In this document: one piece after another, positions 7,711 to 18,200 of the stretch
Layout: the number at the start of each line of letters is the position of its first letter
Position numbering within the stretch: the stretch's first letter is position 1
NCBI GenBank assembly: GCA_903929035.1
Contig: CAIYTF010000082.1
Location: forward strand, 1 to 64,000
Direction: 5' to 3'
DNA: 64,000 nt
Origin: an uncultured Ignavibacteriales bacterium
Lineage (GTDB): Bacteria; Bacteroidota; Ignavibacteria; Ignavibacteriales; Ignavibacteriaceae
Position numbers and translations under genes: made by a program
The notes under the pieces: generated by a model
What the model was told of the DNA's origin: nothing
The model's input: the letters and a program-made list of their open reading frames with translations, nothing else
The model's database searches: none

Positions 7711-10700
7711 CTATAAATTAAAATCAAATAAAATGCCGCCATACAAACGAATTTCCTTACCATAAGTTATGACCTGCTTATTAACTGTTCTTTGAAATGA
7801 ATCAAACCCGTAAGAAGCATCAAAGAATATACTCGTTGGGAAAAGATAAAATGAATTAAGAGCAAAACGAATTTGGCTTCCTATACCCTTTTTGAAATCT
7901 TTAATCTTTGGATTGTTACCTGTCCAAGCATTTCCATAATCGCCATATACTGATAGGAAAATTTTATCCAGATAAAATGCGCCAAATTTGTAATCAATAT
8001 TTTGCAGTAGAGGGAAACGATACGCGATATTTAGCCACGCGACTTTGTTTCCGTTTATTGAATAGAAAGAATACTCTTTCATACCGACCAAACCGCCAAG
8101 ATAGAAATCGAAAAAATCCGGGGCAGTTAACCCCAGTATTGAGCCAAATCTCGTTTTTAATGTAAGAGTCGTTTGTCGAGTAAGTCTCAATGCGTGAAGC
8201 GCGGTCAATTCAACACGGTGAAAGTTGAAGTGATTATAATTCGGTTTATAAACTCCGTCCTCAACAGTATATTTCCCATCATTGTTAAAATTATTCAGTT
8301 CGTAATTATATTTTAACTCTATATAAGTACCAATAGGACTAATTTCTGAATTTATATACGGATGATATGAATCGAATCTATATGATATTTCAAAATTACT
8401 GCCAATAAGATATATATCACTAAATTCGGGAGAAAGAGAGCTTGTTCCCGGAAAAATAAAACTTCCTATTGCTGCTGAATACCTGCTGTAAGAATATCTA
8501 AAATTAATAAAATTGAACCGCGAGAGTACTTTATGTTTCGCGAGCAATGCCACTTCAAAAAGGTTATAAGTAACATCCGTGTTCGTACTCGGATATCCTT
8601 CAATAGTAACTTCAACTCCGGTCTTCCGGCTTATGCTATATACTTCAAGTCCTAATTCCGGTTTAATTCCTAAGTTAAAAAGCAATGGAAGTTTATCGCG
8701 GTAATCAAAAGAAAAAAAGGCATCTCTTTCCATACGGCTGTTAATCATAATGCCGCCAAAAATAGAATAGCGATTCAGCATATCGTTTGACGAAAAGTAA
8801 ACCCCCGGCTTAATATGCTGCATAAACGAGTTGGCTGTATTGTAGTTATCTACTCGAATTACAGGGAATACTGTCATCTTTGAAAATGCACCGGAATACT
8901 TTTCAACTTTATAATCGGGTGTTTTCGAGTCATCAAAACGGCGTAAATTATCAATCGCGAATTTTTGAATATCACAGTTTGGTTTATCCTCATCTAACGG
9001 CGGATTATCCTTTTTTATATATGTTTTCTTAATATCAACAATTGCTTGTTCCGCTGGAGAAACCGAGAATAGTTTATAGCCGCCTGAAGTATATCCTGCA
9101 TAGTATAGAGTGCCGTTATCAGCGAGGTACGGCATAAATGCACCGCCTCTCACGTTGGTTAATTGCTTCGATGCTTTCGTTGACAAATCAAACGAATAAA
9201 TATTATATATCCCTGACTTATCAGATGCATAAATAATTCTGCTGTCATCGGCAAAAATAGGATTTCGTTCATCATACTCTTGATTTAACAGGAAGTTGAA
9301 ACCTGTACCATCTGTATTTATAATCGCGATATCTCTGCCATTCAATAATGAATAATCAAATACAATTTTTTTGCCATCGGGAGAAAAGCGGGGGTTTGCT
9401 ATTTGCTCGCCATTCCCATACATAGTCAATTGCCGAAAATTCTTTCCTCCGCTGTCAACAACACCCAAATTAGATGTTCCGTCTTTCTCGAATATAAACG
9501 CGATAAGTGAACCATCATTGTTTATAGCAGGCTGATTTGCGCGCAAAGCATAAGTTAACCGGGTTTCTTTTTCCGTAACAACATCATATAAAAACAAATC
9601 GTGTACATTTGCAAAACCGGGATTATCTTCTGATAATTTTGCGAACAATAATTTATTTGTGTTTGGTACCCTATAAATTCCAGAGCGCACGCCCTTGAGT
9701 ACTAATTTTTCTTTGCCGGTTTTTGTATCAAGTAAATATGCGGCTGTCTGTCCTAAATAATCATTTCCTTTATTTGAAATAAACATAACATTCGCGGAAT
9801 CATAGGATGTAGGAAAAAAATTCCCAAAACCTTCAGCAAATATTTTTTGACCTTCAACCTGATTTGCGATAACATCTTTCATTCTCTCTTTATAGTCTTT
9901 CATTATGAATGAAGACCACTCACTGTATAACGCGTTGCCGGTTATCCCAAGCACATCCTTGCAGGCTGCATCGAAAGTGAAATTAAGCGTCTTTCCCAGA
10001 GCTTTTGTCAATTCGCGAATTTTGGCTTCGCCGTATTTTTGCGCGATATACCGAGTAAGTGCGAAACCTGAATTATACACTGATTCATTACCGAGACTGG
10101 TTTTCTCGAAAACACCCATCTGTTCCCAGCTAAGCATATTGCTGTCAAGCGCGTAAGACCTGAGAATCATATCACGGTGAGCGTCCCACCCGTCATATCC
10201 AAAATCTTTACGCGTATATTGCGCGGTTCCCTCAGCAAACCAAGCAGGCATATTCAGGAAAGCCAAGGGATATGATACAATAACATTTGGGTAGCCATAT
10301 AGGATATCGGGACGACGTTCGTCTTCATAATTTAACCATTGCAAATATACAGCTGGCACGGTACGGGTAGTTTTCATTGCCGCCTGAATTTGTACCATAT
10401 GAGTAAACTCGTGAGATATCACATTTCGAAGCCAATTGTGGAATCCTCTCAATTCAAAATCAAGGGCACTGCTCCAAATTTCAATTTTATTATCAAAGAA
10501 ATAAGTTGCTCCATTTGAATAGTCGTCAATATCTTTAATAACAAAATGAACAGTTTCAGGTTCATACTCATAAAGTGAAGTAATTGGTCCCCACACTTCA
10601 TCGGCAATTTTTGCAGCCACTTTCGCGGTTCTTTCTGCTCCCTCGTGAAAATGTACAACACAATGAGTTCCTTTAACGGAATACCAGTTCAGTTCAGGAT

Positions 10701-10773
10701 GAAACTCGGTGAACTGCGCTAATATATTTATTGAGCATAAAAAAACAATAGAACTAAGGATTCGTAATTTCAT
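7711..10773 (-). CDS. Gluzincin peptidase / beta-propeller / outer-membrane barrel fusion protein
   Basis: 1020 aa. A signal peptide (to ~residue 20) precedes a peptidase-MA-like domain with zinc motif HEFTH at residues 121-125 and a downstream glutamate in 'AWFAEGTAQY' (E181), the HExxH...E pattern of gluzincins. Residues ~310-600 contain TolB/PD40-like repeats such as 'PRFSPDGKKIVFDYS', 'DDSRIIYASDKSGIYNIYSF' and 'LADNGTLYYAGYTSGGYKLFS', typical of a beta-propeller. The last ~400 residues alternate polar and aromatic residues and end 'LYGGILFDFNL', a C-terminal aromatic/Leu signature of outer-membrane barrels. Likely an outer-membrane-anchored protease or peptide-binding machine exposed in the periplasm or on the surface. 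Substrate unknown. Located between the M6-like and DUF5683-like genes. Confidence 0.8.
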   Translation of the reverse strand: MKLRILSSIVFLCSINILAQFTEFHPELNWYSVKGTHCVVHFHEGAERTAKVAAKIADEVWGPITSLYEYEPETVHFVIKDIDDYSNGATYFFDNKIEIWSSALDFELRGFHNWLRNVISHEFTHMVQIQAAMKTTRTVPAVYLQWLNYEDERRPDILYGYPNVIVSYPLAFLNMPAWFAEGTAQYTRKDFGYDGWDAHRDMILRSYALDSNMLSWEQMGVFEKTSLGNESVYNSGFALTRYIAQKYGEAKIRELTKALGKTLNFTFDAACKDVLGITGNALYSEWSSFIMKDYKERMKDVIANQVEGQKIFAEGFGNFFPTSYDSANVMFISNKGNDYLGQTAAYLLDTKTGKEKLVLKGVRSGIYRVPNTNKLLFAKLSEDNPGFANVHDLFLYDVVTEKETRLTYALRANQPAINNDGSLIAFIFEKDGTSNLGVVDSGGKNFRQLTMYGNGEQIANPRFSPDGKKIVFDYSLLNGRDIAIINTDGTGFNFLLNQEYDERNPIFADDSRIIYASDKSGIYNIYSFDLSTKASKQLTNVRGGAFMPYLADNGTLYYAGYTSGGYKLFSVSPAEQAIVDIKKTYIKKDNPPLDEDKPNCDIQKFAIDNLRRFDDSKTPDYKVEKYSGAFSKMTVFPVIRVDNYNTANSFMQHIKPGVYFSSNDMLNRYSIFGGIMINSRMERDAFFSFDYRDKLPLLFNLGIKPELGLEVYSISRKTGVEVTIEGYPSTNTDVTYNLFEVALLAKHKVLSRFNFINFRYSYSRYSAAIGSFIFPGTSSLSPEFSDIYLIGSNFEISYRFDSYHPYINSEISPIGTYIELKYNYELNNFNNDGKYTVEDGVYKPNYNHFNFHRVELTALHALRLTRQTTLTLKTRFGSILGLTAPDFFDFYLGGLVGMKEYSFYSINGNKVAWLNIAYRFPLLQNIDYKFGAFYLDKIFLSVYGDYGNAWTGNNPKIKDFKKGIGSQIRFALNSFYLFPTSIFFDASYGFDSFQRTVNKQVITYGKEIRLYGGILFDFNL

Positions 10774-10794
10774 AAATAACTATTCGAACTGTCT

Positions 10795-13700
10795 TTATTT
10801 AATGATTGCAACTTTAATGATTTTGTTGTTTTTCTTCCCCGAAATACCGACAGCCTCAAGATTTGCCAAATAAACACCGCTCTGAATATTTGTTACATCC
10901 CATTTAATCTCGTTATCATAACCGCCCTTGCCGCTTCCGGAAAGCTGCGCGACATAATCTCCTGCTAAATCAAAAACTTTAATTGATATTTTTGAATCTT
11001 CAGCTACATAGTATCGAAAATTTGTAAACCCGCCATAAACAGGATTTGGATAATTATATGTCCGCTCCATCGGCATAAATGTCAGAATACGATTTGACTT
11101 TGTTGTCAACACTGTACCTTTGCTGCCCATAACATCTGCTAAGGTTCCATTATACAAGATTTCTCCGCCCGGGGGAAATAAACTCCAAGAATAATACACT
11201 CCATTGGAGTCAATTGTAACACCGCGAAGGTCCGAGTTACTGCCCTTAAAAAATGAAAATTGAGAATTAGATAACCCATCTATGGCAATTGGTGAACTCG
11301 CGGATTCACTCCCGTCCTTAGCTGAAACGATATGAATTCCATTATCGCACATCGCGTAAATATCAACTGTATTGTTAGTCGGATTCAAAAAAGTTGATGG
11401 TTTAAATGCAGATAACATCACTTTATCGCTCAATGTTACAGGAAAATGATCTGCAATTGCACCTTGCAGGTTATAGGCATAGAGATGTGAATTTGTTTGA
11501 GCGAGAATGTATGGTGTACCATCGAGCAGTAAATCACTCACTGAAAAAGAGGAAATAGGGCTGTCGGCATTAATCGTAAATGATGAAGTCAACTTACCGT
11601 TGCTATTATAAACATCAAATTTATTGGAGGATGTAAGAACCACAAAAATATTGTCACCTGATAACATTTTAATACTATTAAAATCAATAGCTCGTCCCCG
11701 TGCATTTACAAGCCTTTGTTGGCTGTCAAAAACATAATATCGGGGGACATCGGTCTCATCAATCCGTTTTGCCAATGCAAAATATGGATTGCCATAAGCG
11801 GAAAGAGCAGTAATAGAAAAGCCCAAAGCGCAACTGTCAATAGATATAGGAAATCCTTGATATAGGTAGTTAAAATAATAGACTCTTCCTTTTGATGTTC
11901 CGAATAATACTCGCGGAGTACCTGAAATCGATGTGTCAATCAGTGGGTCAGCACTCACAATCTCACCTTGTTCCTTGGCAGCAGTTTGTGTTAGCGTAAG
12001 TGTCGGCAAGTCGAAGAAAGAAAACAATGAATCTATCGCACCAACAACCTTATCACCATACGAGACAATATTTTTTGAACTGAAATTTGGTACTGTTTTT
12101 TTTACTTCCAGATTTTGATTGCACACGACTAATGTTGTTCCGGAAAGAATTAAATTATAATTCAACCCATCTCTTTTTGAAACCACGACCTTGTTGCTTT
12201 TTGAAGGAAGTGAAAATTTGACAACAGTATCTTTCTTCACAGTTCCTGAAGTAGTCAGCAAAGAGAAAGAAATATACTCATCCGGTGCTGAAAAGTTTTT
12301 AAGCGTGATAAGACTATTAGAACCGGAATTTGCTTTTGTGCTGGGACGTGACGTTTGGTCAAAAATATTTCTGAATAGCTTTGCAGTGTTACCTTTATAC
12401 CATAAATCTTGGTCAGTACCTTCCCCAATAACCTGGTCACCAAAAATTGTATAGAATGTCTCACCGATATCCTGACTTCCGTCAGCTTCCATTACCACAA
12501 CTCCGCGGTGCTTTTTATCAGCATTAATTAAATTATCCGCGCGATTCGCCGCGATAATTGATTCATCTATATGCCATATAACCGCTCCATTACCGGGAGC
12601 AGCCCAGTCAGGTTCATCCACATCAACAACCACTCCGTAAAGTGAATCCACGCCATAACTATTGAAGCCGGTTGTATCATTAGGATACATTATAGTTTTA
12701 TATGCTCCATTGGAATAAATAGTCAATTTAACACCATCTGCATTTACATCACGCTGTTTGTTTTCAACCAGGAAATATTCACTTGATGTGATAGGGATTT
12801 TAATAATTGCAGTATCGGTTGGTCCGGCTTTTAATGAAGCACGTACGTGAAAAATGGCAGAATCCTTAATTCCGGCAACAATAGGGGTAGTCCACCCAAG
12901 GTCTATCCGTTCCCAAGCCCCGGGAGAGGGCGGGAACGCACCTCCGTAAGTAAATATGGATTGCCCATCCATCAAGCCAAATCTGCCGATTGCAGATAAT
13001 CCTGTTTTAGTGTCAAATAAATCCGGCAAGCCGAGGTGGCTGGCAATACTCGAAACCAATAACCCGTTGGTTGTTAATTGTAATAAGTACTTATTTCCAT
13101 ACGATTCTTGTTCTCTGTTTTCTGTTTGCGGCAGAATCATACTATTAGTGATATAAAAAGAATTTCCGGAAACAGGAACACCTTGAAAATTCGCACCCAA
13201 ATATTTTTTTAAGGATGAAGTCCCAAGATACACGGAAGGAATATCTAATTCATTACCAAGACTTCCGGGCAAGGATACATCCCTGCCGACACCCGCGTGA
13301 TAAATAGCGAACAAATCATATTTAGAAAAATCAAATCCCGTGTATGTGATGTCAGCCTTCGTCCAAACTTCTTTAACCATATTTGCGGTAGCTGTAAAAT
13401 CTGTTGACCGTACCCACGGCGAATACTTCCGCATTATTTGGGATAATTGCAGGCGAATCGGTAATACAGTGTATTCTATTTGCAAATTTCCGTTTGACAC
13501 ACGACTAAAATAGTTTTTAGCAAATAAAAGATGAGCCGCAAAATACGCGGAATCGTGAGGAAGCGGGTCAAGAATCTTTTGTCCGTAAACACCCGTATAA
13601 ATTGAATCCATCAATCCGTTGCCAATAGTCAATGCATCATTATCCTTTTGAAACTCAACCATCACCGCCAAAATTTTTACAGTTTTGGGCAGGCGACTTG

Positions 13701-13824
13701 GTCTGCTGCCTTTTAGCGTTGAAGATATTGTATATGCTGCATTTGTCTTTTGAGCTAATATGTTAATTGAACTTACTGAAAACAGTAAAAAAACAATGAC
13801 GGCTATTGAAGAACTCTTATTCAT
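10795..13824 (-). CDS. M6-family metalloprotease-like protein with T9SS sorting domain; zinc site lost
   Basis: 1009 aa from ATG 13824; the ORF track starts two codons earlier at TTG. Signal peptide to ~residue 27. The M6 (immune inhibitor A-like) framework is clear: 'KILAVMVEF', 'YDLFAIYHAGVGRD', 'LGLPDLFDT', 'GRFGLMDGQ', 'PPSPGAWERIDLGW', 'VIWHIDESI' and 'GVVVMEADGSQDIG'. Where active enzymes have HEFGH immediately before the LGLPDL segment, this protein reads SSIAS, so both zinc histidines and the catalytic Glu are absent. A propeller-like region follows, and then a type A CTD ('NYPNPVYGG...ISIKVFDLAGDYV...GVYLANLEA'). Probably a secreted, catalytically dead binding or structural protein exported through the PorU/PorV system encoded just upstream. 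Confidence 0.82.
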   Translation of the reverse strand: MNKSSSIAVIVFLLFSVSSINILAQKTNAAYTISSTLKGSRPSRLPKTVKILAVMVEFQKDNDALTIGNGLMDSIYTGVYGQKILDPLPHDSAYFAAHLLFAKNYFSRVSNGNLQIEYTVLPIRLQLSQIMRKYSPWVRSTDFTATANMVKEVWTKADITYTGFDFSKYDLFAIYHAGVGRDVSLPGSLGNELDIPSVYLGTSSLKKYLGANFQGVPVSGNSFYITNSMILPQTENREQESYGNKYLLQLTTNGLLVSSIASHLGLPDLFDTKTGLSAIGRFGLMDGQSIFTYGGAFPPSPGAWERIDLGWTTPIVAGIKDSAIFHVRASLKAGPTDTAIIKIPITSSEYFLVENKQRDVNADGVKLTIYSNGAYKTIMYPNDTTGFNSYGVDSLYGVVVDVDEPDWAAPGNGAVIWHIDESIIAANRADNLINADKKHRGVVVMEADGSQDIGETFYTIFGDQVIGEGTDQDLWYKGNTAKLFRNIFDQTSRPSTKANSGSNSLITLKNFSAPDEYISFSLLTTSGTVKKDTVVKFSLPSKSNKVVVSKRDGLNYNLILSGTTLVVCNQNLEVKKTVPNFSSKNIVSYGDKVVGAIDSLFSFFDLPTLTLTQTAAKEQGEIVSADPLIDTSISGTPRVLFGTSKGRVYYFNYLYQGFPISIDSCALGFSITALSAYGNPYFALAKRIDETDVPRYYVFDSQQRLVNARGRAIDFNSIKMLSGDNIFVVLTSSNKFDVYNSNGKLTSSFTINADSPISSFSVSDLLLDGTPYILAQTNSHLYAYNLQGAIADHFPVTLSDKVMLSAFKPSTFLNPTNNTVDIYAMCDNGIHIVSAKDGSESASSPIAIDGLSNSQFSFFKGSNSDLRGVTIDSNGVYYSWSLFPPGGEILYNGTLADVMGSKGTVLTTKSNRILTFMPMERTYNYPNPVYGGFTNFRYYVAEDSKISIKVFDLAGDYVAQLSGSGKGGYDNEIKWDVTNIQSGVYLANLEAVGISGKKNNKIIKVAIIK

Positions 13825-13865
13825 AAACAATTTCGATACAAAATTTGAAAAACATTTGGAAAACC

Positions 13866-13977
13866 CAAATAGTGTGAATCACTGATTATAAAGATTGCAC
13901 CAATTAAGAAAAATAAATGGACTTTTCTTAATCGGTGCAATCCTTATAATCCGCTTAATCAGTGATTCAGACTATTT
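13866..13977. repeat. Long imperfect hairpin repeat
   Basis: About 112 bp. The left arm (AATAGTGTGAATCACTGATT...GATTGCACC) is complementary to the right arm (GGTGCAATCC...AATCAGTGATTCAGACTATT) around a ~13-bp AT-rich loop. It lies between porV (3' side) and the start of the M6-like gene, so it would be transcribed if the block is one operon. Its lack of a U-tract argues against simple termination. The wording resembles a dispersed 'AATCAGTGATT' repeat I have seen in environmental Bacteroidota; that is from memory. Confidence 0.75.
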
Positions 13978-14009
13978 CCTAATTAACAATTGATAATTAA
14001 CCATTATTC

Positions 14010-15176
14010 CTAAATTCCTCTTGGGATCCCGCGTTCATTATTGCCGCCCCAGCCGGCAGAAAATGTAAATCTCAAAGTATTTGAAAGCGGGTGGTTTTCT
14101 CTATCCTTGAAAACAGCCGTGGAAATATAGCTGAAATCAAAGCCATAAATATCATACCTAATTCCCGCACCCATAGTAACAAACTTCCTGTTGCCATAAG
14201 CCGGGTCTTCATAAAAGAAACCGCCGCGAACAGCAAACAAGAAATCTCCCGGCTGACCGTACCAATATTCCAAGCCCATCGTTGATACAACTTCACGAAC
14301 TTGCTCACTGAAAGGCTTATCTGACCATATTTTATATAATGCCTTATACCATTCTAAAGAAGAAGTCCCTTTCGATGAGTCACCGGCGACTACTATCAGT
14401 CTTGAGAAATCAAGAGTTGCAGTTAATGAATTGTAATCATCCTGCATAATCACATAAGCAAAGCCTAATCGAAGATTTGTAGGAATAGGATCAGCCTGAG
14501 CCCTATCAATATAAAAAATCTTTGGTCCTAAATTGCTCAAGTTCGCGCCAATACTAAGTCTTTTTCCAAAATCAATGTCTGTAAAAGGAATTCTAAGAGA
14601 AGAAGGTCTCCACATACCCGCTATATCAACACTGACGCTCGTTGCAACACCTGAACCTTTTTCTTGAGCAGTCGGTTGATCTGACAGACTGCTATGAATT
14701 ACTCGCAAATTCATTCCAACACCCCATTCAGAAGATATTTTTGTTGCATATCCAACTGTAACCGCGGCATCAAAAGAACGAAATGTGCCAATCGGATCAG
14801 GGTTATCAGGTCCAGTTCTGACAAATTCACCATAATTCATATACGTGATACTTCCCAGAATATTTCCATCTAATGCAGGAATGTAGTTTCTGTATGTAGC
14901 GTAGTCGTAAAACAAATCCAAGTGAAATTCAGGCAGCCAATTGCAGTGGGTAATAGAAAAATCTTGTCCTGTCAAAAACGCGGCACCGGCAGGATTCCAA
15001 AAACTTGCCGCTGAATTGTCGGAAAGTGCTGAACCAGATTCGCCCAGCGCGCTAAATCTTGAATCCGGTGCTAATTGTAGAAACGGGACTGCTGCCTGCC
15101 CGCCTTGGGCAACAACAAACTGCTGAAATCCTGCAGCGGCAAAAAGAACAAATATGATGAATTTAATTTGTGACAT
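14010..15176 (-). CDS. porV: Type IX secretion system outer-membrane protein PorV
   Basis: 388 aa. I chose ATG 15176 (MSQIKF) over the upstream ATG 15191 because GGAGAG sits 7 bp before it. Signal peptide to ~residue 26. The mature N-terminus 'AAVPFLQLAPDSRFSALGESGSAL' followed by 'SFWNPAGAAFL' is the conserved start of PorV/PorQ FadL-like barrels, and the repeated 'GSITYMNYGEF', 'GVGMNLRVIHSS', 'LSIGANLSNLGPKIFYID' fit FadL-type strands. PorV binds cargo CTDs after they leave the Sov translocon and delivers them to PorU. It lies 53 bp downstream of porU in the same direction, as expected for that partnership. Confidence 0.9.
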   Translation of the reverse strand: MSQIKFIIFVLFAAAGFQQFVVAQGGQAAVPFLQLAPDSRFSALGESGSALSDNSAASFWNPAGAAFLTGQDFSITHCNWLPEFHLDLFYDYATYRNYIPALDGNILGSITYMNYGEFVRTGPDNPDPIGTFRSFDAAVTVGYATKISSEWGVGMNLRVIHSSLSDQPTAQEKGSGVATSVSVDIAGMWRPSSLRIPFTDIDFGKRLSIGANLSNLGPKIFYIDRAQADPIPTNLRLGFAYVIMQDDYNSLTATLDFSRLIVVAGDSSKGTSSLEWYKALYKIWSDKPFSEQVREVVSTMGLEYWYGQPGDFLFAVRGGFFYEDPAYGNRKFVTMGAGIRYDIYGFDFSYISTAVFKDRENHPLSNTLRFTFSAGWGGNNERGIPRGI

Positions 15177-15229
15177 TAATGTACTCTCCATTAAATGATG
15201 ATGTTATTATTAAATATTATGATGATTTT

Positions 15230-18200
15230 TTATCGGACTATCGCGAATTTTCCGGTAAGGTTTCTTGTACCTGCTCCGGATAATGAACTAACAATAAATT
15301 TATACAAATACACCCCGTTTGCTACCAAATTTCCTTCTTTATCTTTCCCATCCCAAGGAATTTTTATATTTCTTTCCGGAATATTTGCCCGTTCAATCCG
15401 GTGTAACAATCTGCCGGATGGCGAGTAAATATTAATTTTTACTTGTACGGGTGAGTCATTTATATCTGCCATAAACATAGTAGAACCAGAGAAAGGATTA
15501 GGGTAATTATATACATTCTCAACTAATAGACCTGCATCGCTGCTGACATTAAAGGTCACAAATTGTGAAGAAATATTGTTAAAAACATCAGAAGCTTGAA
15601 TCTTAAGTGTATGCTTGCCAGCGGATAAATTGTCAAATTTATAAATTACTTTTCCTGTTTTGCCGCCTGAATTGATATCGCCGTTGAAATAATTTGTAAA
15701 GTCTATTGGACTTGCTTCATTGCCATCAAGAATACCGCGCATCTGCCTGCCAAGTCCTGTGCCGGTTGCATTGATTCCTGTTTGATCGGAAATCAAAACA
15801 TACAAAGTTGAATTTGGTTTCACTAAATAGGCATCAGTACTTTCGGGATTGTCAAATGCTACTTTAATAATTGGTCCCGCCCCGTCATTTACCGCGGTAG
15901 TATCAGTTCCTCCAATAACAATATTGTTACTGAAAACAATTCCGTCAGAATTTTTGTTGAAAAAGTACAAAACCATCTTGCCATTCCGGTTTTCATACGA
16001 AATATCTTTAGGGACTATAAAATCAGCAGAAAAGACACCCGCGTTAATGCTAATTCGTCCTCTAAAAATAATTCCTCCCTGCAAATTATATGTATAAGAA
16101 GAATACTCACTAAACTCAGCTAATGATCTTAACTGCTGTGAATCATAGACTGTTAAAATGCCTTCACCTGTATAGTTCGTATCAATATATGCAGAATTAG
16201 CTTTCTGAATTTTCCCCTTAACAACAACTCGGCTAAGCGCGCTTATTCGTGCCTCGATCGCGGATGATTTACCATTAATTAAATCAATACTACCCGAAAG
16301 CTGCCCGAGATTAAGTCTAAGCATCGGGTCACAGAACAAATGATATTTCAGATCATTAACTTGATTCATATTTTTTTTTGCATAGAAATACAGCCTCCCG
16401 ATTGGGAAAGGAAGATTCATCGTATCGCGCTGTAACTGCAGCAATTTAGAATAAAATGCATTATTAATGGCAGAATTTTGTCCTGAATAAACCGGTCTGG
16501 TTGCCGAAAGCACACCTATTGCACCGCCATTTTCTTTCGATAGTAAATCTTCAGTAGCACTGACAGCATTTGGCCGATCGAAATAGCCAAAATCACAAGT
16601 GGCAGCAGTCAAAAAGAAATAATTATTGTTATTAAACGATGGAATTGTAATATCCTTTACAAACACTTGTTCGTGAGCCCAAAGATCAGGGCTGCCGTGT
16701 CCATAATAATTTAAAAGAAGTGTTCCTTCATTAACAGCGCGAATGATAGCATCATTCACCTCAGGCTTCCGCCTTCCGAAGCTGGTTATAAGCGTAGGAT
16801 AGTCCGCTAAATAAATTTTCTTTTGGTCAAAAGACTGTGGAATGTTTGAGGATAATTCTTCTGATCTGTCTGTATGTTCCGAGCCTTCGAATCCTTGAGA
16901 TGTCCATCCATCATCAGCAACTAAAGTAATTAGGTTTCTCCACGATGATATGTCTGACTTAGTTTCATAAGCTATAATTTTATCTACCGCGTTAGCTGCC
17001 TCAGCAGCATTACGAACCGGAATTCTCCCGATTGCTAAATCAATATAGAGGTCTTCACCGTCAACCCTTACAAAATAATCATCCGTGTTGTACGAATTAA
17101 TTTCCTGCAGTGACTCAACGGATTCATAAGGGAAAAGATAATTATTGTTAAAACCTTCAATATTACGATAGTCATAATCGCCGTGTCCAAACATTAGCAC
17201 GGAGGAGGGCCGAACTTTCCAATTTTTAAAAGCATATCTTAGATAATCCCGAAGTGCTGAAACATCTCTCTTCCCGCCTGAAAATTCGTTATAGATATCG
17301 TCTATTTTTACAACCATAGTAGAAACCGGAACTTTCGCTGTTGTAGATCTATAAATCGCGAGGCGATTTGCCTGTTCATAAAACTCATTTGGTGTAATTA
17401 TAACATATTCAGCACCATTGGACTCGCCGTGTAAATTTTGGTTTGGCATTTGCACAGGATTCTTTGGTGTTTTATATCCTGTCGCTCCAACTGCTGCATA
17501 CTTATAAGACATATTTGCAACTGTACTTCCCTGAAATTGGAATTCGCTGCCGCTCCATAAAGTGGGATTTGCTATCATCCGTACATTCGCTAAATCACTT
17601 ATGCTAAAAACTTTAATATCAGAACTCGAAAAATTGCTTAAATGGTATTCTGCACTGCCATTTAATAATGGTGAATAGAATATCAAATTATCCTGCAGCG
17701 GCTTTAGATCTCTTAGATAGGTAATTTCAAAATAATCTAAATACCCGTGCGTTGAAGGATCATTCGTATGAAATGTGAATCTTAACGAACTGTTATTATC
17801 AGGCAGACTGCCGGCATAATTAAATGAGCTTGTATCCGCGATAGCTATCGTATATGTATTTGGATCATAACCATAACCATCAACTATATGAGATAATAGT
17901 AACTGTCCTGACTCCTCTATATCTAACTTTGCACCTGCTGATGAAGCATTAGCAAATCGATATTTATATTGAACTGCCGAACCTTGAATTCTACCCTCAA
18001 GTTTAGTCAAATAGGTTCTGCTTGTTACCGACTGTAAAAACTCATCACCAAAAAAATCTCTTCCGCTTTTTCCAATATTAACTTTATCTACATCCCAATA
18101 GGCAAAGGCTGATGTTGATTCTGTAACGGTCGGGTTCGTGCTATTTACCGGATCCTCATTTTCCATCCGCTTCCCTTGGGAACCGCCTGCTGTTATCCAG

